Made by a program: the position numbers and the translations under genes
Notes under the pieces: generated by a model
Told to the model about the DNA's origin: nothing
Seen by the model: only the letters and a program-made list of their open reading frames with translations
Databases searched by the model: none
Shown here: piece after piece, positions 31,868-37,147 of the stretch
Layout of the letters: each line of letters begins with the position of its first letter
Numbering within the stretch: the first letter of the stretch is position 1
DNA from: an uncultured Prevotella sp.
Lineage (GTDB): Bacteria; Bacteroidota; Bacteroidia; Bacteroidales; Bacteroidaceae
NCBI GenBank assembly: GCA_934183355.1
Contig: CAKPST010000012.1
Coordinates: forward strand, 1-37,147
Length of the DNA: 37,147 nucleotides
Direction of reading: 5' to 3'

Positions 31868-33970
31868 TTAGTCCTTCAACGACTTGTCTACCTCGGCATA
31901 GTAGCGACGCTTAGCCTCTTCTTGACGAGCCTCAGAGAAGTTGCTCACACGCTTCAGATAGCCGATGATACGAGTCATATAGTCAACATTCTCGCTTCCG
32001 CAGTGAGGACACTTCTTCAAGTAGCGCTTGTCGATGTAGCCACACTCGTTGCAGATAGTGTTAGGAATATTGAATGTGAAGTAGTTGCATCCCTCCTTGG
32101 CTGCTACGCGCAGAAGCTGACGATACTGAGCCTTAGAAAGGTGCTCCTCAAGGTTCATGTGCAGAGCCGAACCACCTGTGAGGTGCTCGATATATGGTGC
32201 TCCGTGCATCTTGAACTTGTCCACAATGTTCAGCGAGTCGTCCTCAACCACATAGAAATAGCTGTTGTAGCAGTCGCGTGGCACGAAATAGCCGTCCTCG
32301 CGGTCCCACTTAGCATGCTTTACACCTACGTTCTCGGCAGGAATCATCTCGCAGTTGAACATCAGTTCCTTTGTATGATACTGCTTGTTATACTTCTCTA
32401 CAAGTCCGAGCACCTTCTGTACGAAGTGCAGATAGTCGGGATTGTTGTTTATCTTCAAGCCCATGAACTCGGCAGCCTCAACGAGTCCGTTCACACCAAT
32501 GGTGAGATACTGACGACCCATATTGATATAGCCTGCATCAAACAGCGGCAGCATGCCCTGCTTCTGCAAGTCCTTCAAATTCTCGTTGTATGCAATCTGC
32601 ACCTTGTGACACAAATCAATAATATGTCCGAGGAACTCCATGTAGTCCTGATTGTTCTTCACAGCATACTGAATGCAGCGGTTCAAGTTGATAGTGAGCA
32701 CGCTCTTAGAGCCTGTCGACACACCACCCGCACCGAGTGTATAGCTGAATCCGTTGTCCTGAATCTCGTTGCGCAGACGGCAGCACGAACTCAGCGAGTC
32801 GGCATTGTCGCTCATATATGTAAAGAACGAATGTCCCTCCGAGTACATCTCGGCAGTGAAGTCGCCCCACTCCTGGTCTATCACGTCGCCATCCTTTGAC
32901 AGCAGAGCCATTGTCTCCACTGGGAATGTGAGCACAGTCTTGGTGCGCTCCTTGTTAAACCACTTCATGAATCGCTTCTGAAGCCAAGACAATCCGTCCC
33001 AATCAGGCTTCGAACCGTCGGGGAACATGAAGTCGCCAAACAGACTCTCGAAGTAAGGTTTGTCATAATAGGCGATGTTCCAGAACACAGCCTGATAGTT
33101 GCGAGCGCCAGTTGGCTGATTGATAGAGTAGACAATCTGCTCAAAACAGTCGGTTATCATCTTGTCGATGGTGCGCTTCTTGTTCGAGAGGTCCACCACC
33201 TTGTCAGCATTCTGCCAGTAGTCCTTGCCATATTCGAGTCCGACGAAGTAGTTGAGATACATCAAGAACTCTGGAGTGGCACATGCACCGCTCAACATGC
33301 TCGACACCATGAACACCATGTTGACAAATCCACCGCAGAACGACTTCAAATTAGTAGGCTTCGACGAGTTGCCACCTATTGATGAGGTGCCACCATTGAG
33401 CCACGGATACATTGTTATCGACGCGCAATAGTTGGCAAGAGATGTCTCATCGTTCTTGTAGATGAAGTGATGATTGAGCATATCAAGATACTCGTTGGCA
33501 AGTTCCTTACCATACATTTTCTTGATTCTATCGGTCAACAATCGACGGTTGAGACGAATGAAGTTCGACTTCGGCAGCTCACCTATGAGAGTGGCTATAT
33601 TCTTGTGCTCAACATTGGCATTCGCGTCATACTTTGAACTTGTTGCTGCGTTTGCTGCTTTGCAATAGTCTGTCAAAAATTTCAACTTTTCGATAGTTTC
33701 ACGATCCTCATTGTGACGCTGTCGATAGAGCATAAATGACTTTGCAACCTTATAGTAATCCTCACGCATAAGAGCCTCTTCCACCTGGTTCTGAATATCC
33801 TCCACAGTGATACCCTCATGAACGTCTAAGTGACTGAGTACCTTAGAGATAACTCCAAGATTCACATCCTCACCCACCGACTCAAATGCCTTGGTTACAG
33901 CATTCATAATCTTGTCTAAAGAGAACTGGTCTTGCGACCCGTCACGCTTGGTTATTAGAAAATCTTTCAT
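31868..33970 (-). CDS. nrdD: Anaerobic (class III) ribonucleoside-triphosphate reductase
   Basis: 700 residues from the ATG at 33970. It makes deoxyribonucleotides without oxygen, using a glycyl radical. An ATP-cone allosteric domain occupies about 1-95 (LITKRDGSQDQFSLDKI). The catalytic core follows, with FCGGFVNMVF and the long barrel. Near the C-terminus are a zinc ribbon (CNECGYIDKRYLKKCPHC, positions ~640-657) and the radical loop TRIIGYLKR with Gly at about 670. An upstream in-frame ATG (34030) would add 20 residues from the hairpin-rich leader, and I reject it because the family starts close to the ATP-cone. Confidence 0.95.
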   Translation of the reverse strand: MKDFLITKRDGSQDQFSLDKIMNAVTKAFESVGEDVNLGVISKVLSHLDVHEGITVEDIQNQVEEALMREDYYKVAKSFMLYRQRHNEDRETIEKLKFLTDYCKAANAATSSKYDANANVEHKNIATLIGELPKSNFIRLNRRLLTDRIKKMYGKELANEYLDMLNHHFIYKNDETSLANYCASITMYPWLNGGTSSIGGNSSKPTNLKSFCGGFVNMVFMVSSMLSGACATPEFLMYLNYFVGLEYGKDYWQNADKVVDLSNKKRTIDKMITDCFEQIVYSINQPTGARNYQAVFWNIAYYDKPYFESLFGDFMFPDGSKPDWDGLSWLQKRFMKWFNKERTKTVLTFPVETMALLSKDGDVIDQEWGDFTAEMYSEGHSFFTYMSDNADSLSSCCRLRNEIQDNGFSYTLGAGGVSTGSKSVLTINLNRCIQYAVKNNQDYMEFLGHIIDLCHKVQIAYNENLKDLQKQGMLPLFDAGYINMGRQYLTIGVNGLVEAAEFMGLKINNNPDYLHFVQKVLGLVEKYNKQYHTKELMFNCEMIPAENVGVKHAKWDREDGYFVPRDCYNSYFYVVEDDSLNIVDKFKMHGAPYIEHLTGGSALHMNLEEHLSKAQYRQLLRVAAKEGCNYFTFNIPNTICNECGYIDKRYLKKCPHCGSENVDYMTRIIGYLKRVSNFSEARQEEAKRRYYAEVDKSLKD

Positions 33971-33994
33971 TATATTTAGTGCTATATTTTTGAC

Positions 33995-34069
33995 AACTTT
34001 TGCTTTCCGAAAACGCAAAAAGTTTTCCATTTTGGAAAACTTTTGAAAAACTTTTGCAGGAAAAGTTTT
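33995..34069 (-). promoter_or_regulatory. Hairpin-rich leader of nrdD
   Basis: Three overlapping hairpins are built from one word family, GAAAACTTTT/AAAAGTTTTC: 33995-34003 with 34015-34024; 34018-34029 with 34033-34044 (perfect 12 bp, TTT loop); and 34047-34055 with 34061-34069 (perfect 9 bp). Because the arms share sequence they can also pair with each other. The segment lies within the predicted ~119-nt 5' leader. Function is inferred only. Confidence 0.5.
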
Positions 34070-34095
34070 CTCGATTACACTTTCGAAATCGCTTG

Positions 34096-34103
34096 CAAAG
34101 ATA
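34096..34103 (-). promoter_or_regulatory. Bacteroidetes -7 box of nrdDG
   Basis: The minus strand reads TATCTTTG, an exact match, 126 bp before the nrdD start. No clear -33 TTTG is seen. The same -7 sequence occurs before the cyd operon (17294-17301). Confidence 0.55.
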
Positions 34104-34136
34104 ATATAAAAAAACGACTTGCGTATGGTAAAAGCA

Positions 34137-34161
34137 TAAAAAAAGCGGAAAAATTTTCCGC
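34137..34161 (-). terminator. Intrinsic terminator of the RIC-LuxR gene
   Basis: On the minus strand GCGGAAAA and TTTTCCGC form a tight stem followed by a run of seven Ts (As at 34138-34144 on the plus strand). It lies 28 bp past the stop at 34189. Confidence 0.85.
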
Positions 34162-34188
34162 CTTAAATCTTGTTAAAAACCTGTATAA

Positions 34189-35145
34189 TTATAGCTTGAC
34201 CGAAGATATGTCAACAAGGTTGTTAACTATCGCATAAATGGTAAGCCCTGCGGGGCTGTGTATCTGCAACTTACGAGCAATGTTACGTCTGTGCGTGATG
34301 ACCGTGTTGACCGAAATACACAGATGATCGGCTATCTCCTTGTTGGTCATTCCCTGCACAAGAGCCACAATGACGTCCTTCTCGCGCTCGCCAAGTGCCT
34401 CTGTTCCGTCCGCATTTTTGCCTATCATGTTGGATATTTTGGCTGTCACGTCGCTCTGTCTTAGCTTTTGTTCGAGTCGTCGCACAGCCGGAATGAATAT
34501 CTGGTCCTCCACTTCGGCATGCAGCGACAGCCACTCTTCATTATTATATATATCATAGAGTGTAGCCGAAAGCTGATTGTTGCGTAGTCCATCGCTGGGC
34601 AGATATTTGATGATGATGCTCTTCAGCTCGCGCAGTTTGTTGCTCTCCTGTCCATGATGCTTCGAATACATGTCTATCTCGAAGTCGCCCACAGCCTTGC
34701 CTTGCAGCAACGACTCTACATAGGGATACACATTGTTCTCCTCATACCTCATGTGGGCTGTGACAGAGCGTGCATACTCGTCGTAGAGTTTGAGTATGAG
34801 GCGTGCCAGATTGTCCTTCTCGTCGAGTGCCTCCACCAGTTCCTTGCGTATGAAAGGCAGCTGAAAGCCGAGAAAATACTCGTGGCTCGCCTTGAGATAT
34901 TGCAGCAGCGTGGGCATAGACAGTCGCGCCGCGTCGTCAAAGTCGCGGTAGCCATTGATAGTGAAGTTCACCACAGCCAGAAACGTGTACGTGTCGACAT
35001 GCTGTTCCTCGCACACTTGGCTCACTGTCTTGTCGCCGAAACCGAGGCTTATGCCGAAGCTGCCCAAACTTTGCAGCAGATTGTAGTTGTCACGGATGAG
35101 CGATATCATCTTGTCATCCGGCTCATACATCTTATGGGTTTTCAT
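34189..35145 (-). CDS. RIC/hemerythrin di-iron domain fused to a LuxR-type DNA-binding domain
   Basis: 318 residues. The N-terminus (about 24-52) resembles the ScdA_N/DUF542 domain of RIC iron-cluster repair proteins (GISLGFGDKTVSQVCEEQHVD), but the usual Cys-Cys pair is replaced by Leu-Gly. Residues ~75-225 are a hemerythrin-like domain. Candidate iron ligands are His88, His131, Glu135, His163 or His164, His209 and Glu213, at nearly the spacing known for E. coli YtfE. Residues ~250-318 are a LuxR helix-turn-helix (GEREKDVIVALVQGMTNKEI, TVITHRRN). No signal peptide. It looks like a one-component transcription factor sensing oxygen, NO or iron status. Divergent from the barrel/imelysin genes. 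Confidence 0.88.
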   Translation of the reverse strand: MKTHKMYEPDDKMISLIRDNYNLLQSLGSFGISLGFGDKTVSQVCEEQHVDTYTFLAVVNFTINGYRDFDDAARLSMPTLLQYLKASHEYFLGFQLPFIRKELVEALDEKDNLARLILKLYDEYARSVTAHMRYEENNVYPYVESLLQGKAVGDFEIDMYSKHHGQESNKLRELKSIIIKYLPSDGLRNNQLSATLYDIYNNEEWLSLHAEVEDQIFIPAVRRLEQKLRQSDVTAKISNMIGKNADGTEALGEREKDVIVALVQGMTNKEIADHLCISVNTVITHRRNIARKLQIHSPAGLTIYAIVNNLVDISSVKL

Positions 35146-35182
35146 CTTTATTATTATTAATCTCCTTGTTTACTTGTCCACT

Positions 35183-35219
35183 CGCTATTTATAATGTATT
35201 ATACATTACTTTAATAGCG
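35183..35219. promoter_or_regulatory. Nested palindrome at the start of the RIC-LuxR gene
   Basis: TAATGTATTATACATTA (35192-35208) is a perfect palindrome with a TTA centre, flanked by a second perfect inverted pair CGCTATT (35183-35189) and AATAGCG (35213-35219). It overlaps or just follows the predicted transcription start and lies 38 bp before the ATG. It could be an operator for autoregulation or a 5' RNA hairpin. Confidence 0.5.
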
Positions 35220-35223
35220 ATTG

Positions 35224-35254
35224 CAAAATAACAAAAAAATCATTAAATCGACAA
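35224..35254 (-). promoter_or_regulatory. Probable promoter of the RIC-LuxR gene
   Basis: The minus strand reads TTG (35252-35254), 20 nt, TTATTTTG (35224-35231), one base from TAnnTTTG. The predicted start falls in the palindrome. Confidence 0.4.
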
Positions 35255-35358
35255 TCACCACATATAGGTATTTTATTTTTTTAATGTTTCACATATTGGC
35301 ATTATTACCTAAATATGGTGATAAAACCGACACTTTGCTATTTACCAAATATTGAGTA

Positions 35359-35389
35359 TTGCCCTTTTTAGCCATTCACAATACCTTTG
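35359..35389 (+). promoter_or_regulatory. Promoter of the outer-membrane barrel/imelysin operon
   Basis: TTG (35359-35361), 20 nt, TACCTTTG (35382-35389). Exact -7 and good spacing. The leader would be only ~19 nt. Confidence 0.7.
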
Positions 35390-35414
35390 CAGTCGTAAAT
35401 AATCATTAAAAATC

Positions 35415-36713
35415 ATGAAGAAATCAACATTAGTTTCTATGGCTTGCGCAGTTGCCATGTGCGCTCCGCTTGCCACACAAGCCCAGACTGCTACTGCCGA
35501 CAGCGTGATGCAGCACTCCAGCGGCAACCGCCTTAGCATTGGCGGATACGGCGAAGTGGCATTGAGCCGCAACTTCTACAGCGACTCTGGCAATCGCTAC
35601 AGTTCGGCAAGCAGTCGCAAGAACGACCCAAGCCACGGACGCTTCGACATTCCTCATGCCGTCATCTATCTTGGTTACGACTTCGGCAAGGGTTGGACTC
35701 TCGGCACCGAGATTGAGTTTGAACACGGTGGCACAGGTTCAGCCATTGAATACGAGGCTGAGGAGGCTATTGAGTTTGAGCAAGAACAGGAGCGTGGAGG
35801 CGAGGTTGAACTTGAGCAATTCTGGATTCAGAAGTCGTTTGGACGTTTTGCCAACATCCGCATTGGTCATATTGTTGTGCCTGTAGGCTTAACCAATGCC
35901 CATCATGAGCCTCTCAACTTCTTCACCGTCTATCGTCCCGAAGGCGAAAACACCATACTGCCGTGTACATGGCATCAGACTGGCGTTTCGTTTTGGGGCA
36001 ATTCGGGCGACTTCCGCTACGAGTTGCAGATGATAGCAGGTCTTGACGCTTGGCAATTCTCTCGCGATCAATGGATAAAACCCGGCACAACAAAGCCGTT
36101 TGAGTTTGAGACTGCCAACAAATACGGCTTCTCTGCACGTGTCGACAACTACACTGTTCCTGGTCTGCGCATAGGTTTGAGTGGCTATTACGGTCAGTCT
36201 ATGCACAACGCCGTACCCCACGACATGGAGACAGGCACCAACAAAAACATCAAAGGCAACATCTATCTGGGTGCTGTCGACTTCACATACAACGCCCACA
36301 ACTGGATAGCTCGCGGCAGTGCCGACTACGGCTACGTCAGCGATGCCAAGACTATCAGCGCTATACGCAAACCAGGCACACAGTATGTCAAGCCCTATGA
36401 GAGCAACCAAGCCTTCGGTTCGCATGCCATAGCCACCAACATTGAGATTGGCTACGACATCTTCTCGCAGATAGCTAAGCTTCGTGCCGACAAGCAGAAG
36501 CTCTATGTATTTGGACATTTTGAGTACTACAACTCTTGCCTTGGCAGCTCGAAGGAATACACAAGCAAGAAGATTTTTGCCGGTGGCATCAATTATTACC
36601 CACTGCCTCAGATTTGCGTCAAGGCCGAATACAGCTATCGCAAGTTTAAGTCGCAGTACAACAACGAGCCTGCCATAAACATCGGTGTGGCTTATCAGGG
36701 CCTATTCCTGTAA
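35415..36713 (+). CDS. Outer-membrane beta-barrel protein (porin-like) with a Glu-rich segment
   Basis: 432 residues with a signal peptide (about 1-24, ending TQAQ). Alternating strands such as LSIGGYGEVALSRNF, VIYLGYDFGKGWTLGTEIEFE and ANIRIGHIVVPVGLTN, and a C-terminal strand INIGVAYQGLFL ending in an aromatic-Leu pattern, indicate an outer-membrane barrel of the porin O/P-like kind. Residues ~100-135 are very rich in glutamate (e.g. IEYEAEEAIEFEQEQERGGE), which may form an acidic, cation-binding loop. It is followed 33 bp later by an imelysin-family lipoprotein, a combination that suggests iron handling. The transported molecule is not known. Confidence 0.82.
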   Translation: MKKSTLVSMACAVAMCAPLATQAQTATADSVMQHSSGNRLSIGGYGEVALSRNFYSDSGNRYSSASSRKNDPSHGRFDIPHAVIYLGYDFGKGWTLGTEIEFEHGGTGSAIEYEAEEAIEFEQEQERGGEVELEQFWIQKSFGRFANIRIGHIVVPVGLTNAHHEPLNFFTVYRPEGENTILPCTWHQTGVSFWGNSGDFRYELQMIAGLDAWQFSRDQWIKPGTTKPFEFETANKYGFSARVDNYTVPGLRIGLSGYYGQSMHNAVPHDMETGTNKNIKGNIYLGAVDFTYNAHNWIARGSADYGYVSDAKTISAIRKPGTQYVKPYESNQAFGSHAIATNIEIGYDIFSQIAKLRADKQKLYVFGHFEYYNSCLGSSKEYTSKKIFAGGINYYPLPQICVKAEYSYRKFKSQYNNEPAINIGVAYQGLFL

Positions 36714-36746
36714 CAACTTATAATAATAATCATTAATAGTAAAAAG

Positions 36747-37147
36747 ATGAAAAAGATTCAGAAATTCGTAATGGCGTTCCTTCTTGGAGCCATGACCCTT
36801 GGATTTACAGCATGTAGCAGCGACAACGGCGGCGACGAGGAGTTCAATCTCCCTGAGGTTGGTCAAGCCACAACATCAGTGAGCAGCTCTGACAAGGAGA
36901 TGCAGAAGGTGGCAAAGAACTACGTGCAGAACGTTGTCTACCCCACATACCAGGCTCTCGCAGCCAACGCACGCACTCTCTACAGCGCTGCACAGACTCT
37001 ATACAAGGCTGCCGAGGCTGGCACTATGACACAGGACGAGATAAATGCAGCATGCGAAGCATTCAAGAATACACGTCGTGAGTGGGAGCGCAGCGAGGCA
37101 TTCCTCTTCGGTTCGGCAACAGACAACCAGCTTGACCCACATATCGA
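36747..37147 (+). CDS. Imelysin-family (M75-like) lipoprotein, truncated by the window edge
   Basis: The first 133 codons are present. The lipoprotein signal ends FTACSSD (Cys23). A short linker (DNGGDEEFNLPEV) is followed by the start of a helical domain: VAKNYVQNVVYPTYQAL, then TRREWERSEAFLFGSATDNQ and DPHI. The WExSEAFLFGxA...DPHI pattern is typical of imelysin-like proteins (IrpA/EfeO-related), which are linked to iron uptake. The GxHxxE motif would lie further on and cannot be checked. Probably cotranscribed with the barrel protein. Confidence 0.88.
   Translation, partial: MKKIQKFVMAFLLGAMTLGFTACSSDNGGDEEFNLPEVGQATTSVSSSDKEMQKVAKNYVQNVVYPTYQALAANARTLYSAAQTLYKAAEAGTMTQDEINAACEAFKNTRREWERSEAFLFGSATDNQLDPHI

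Overview
This window looks like a chromosome segment from a Prevotella-like member of the Bacteroidales. The evidence is sequence-based: many starts are preceded by the Bacteroidetes-type promoter (TTTG or TTG, 18-20 nt, then TAnnTTTG), Shine-Dalgarno sites are weak, and the families are typical of the group (SPOR lipoprotein, DUF4492 beside cytochrome bd, thrA with a phosphoglycerate-mutase-like gene and thrC, a GldB-like lipoprotein, class III ribonucleotide reductase). I saw no rRNA, tRNA, CRISPR array, intact transposase or prophage.

Layout. 1-5236 (minus strand): SPOR lipoprotein, ruvX, def, a TPR protein and a GHL10 glycoside-hydrolase-like protein. 5517-6457 (plus): a small envelope cluster (YtxH, holin-like, basic protein). 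6517-8085 (minus): an FAD-dependent dehydrogenase. 8343-13634 (plus): a threonine operon, thrA - proposed homoserine kinase - thrC, behind a consensus promoter and an unusual ~200-nt structured leader, ending at a strong terminator. 13647-14261: a fragment of an AAA-ATPase-like gene and a 450-bp non-coding repeat element. 14273-17238 (minus): cydB, cydA and a DUF4492 small membrane protein. 17356-18512 (plus): a candidate ~270-nt stand-alone RNA, a second AAA-ATPase-like gene fragment (N-terminus) and ribE. 18808-23434 (plus): a TolC/MacA/MacB-type efflux operon between two long low-complexity palindromes. 23582-25430: divergent HAD phosphatase and mltG. 25705-29195 (minus): GldB-like lipoprotein, glycosyltransferase 2 and mtaB. 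29611-30691 (plus): a 52-residue lipoprotein and an M15 peptidase. 30704-35145 (minus): nrdD, nrdG, an orphan LuxR-type regulator and a RIC/hemerythrin-LuxR fusion regulator. 35415-37147 (plus): an outer-membrane barrel protein and the start of an imelysin-family lipoprotein, probably an iron-related pair.

How the genes fit together. Three blocks concern oxygen, nitric oxide and iron: cytochrome bd (low-oxygen respiration), the oxygen-sensitive class III ribonucleotide reductase, and a predicted di-iron transcription factor divergent from the barrel/imelysin pair. The threonine block appears to be a complete aspartate-to-threonine branch apart from aspartate-semialdehyde dehydrogenase, with the homoserine kinase step filled by a non-homologous enzyme.

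Most worth a second look: the thrA leader with its duplicated motif, the promoter/terminator-bounded RNA at 17393-17661, the RIC-LuxR regulator with a palindrome at its start, the hairpin-rich nrdD leader, and the long palindromes built from simple repeats. All functions are read from sequence and family knowledge; nothing was searched or computed.
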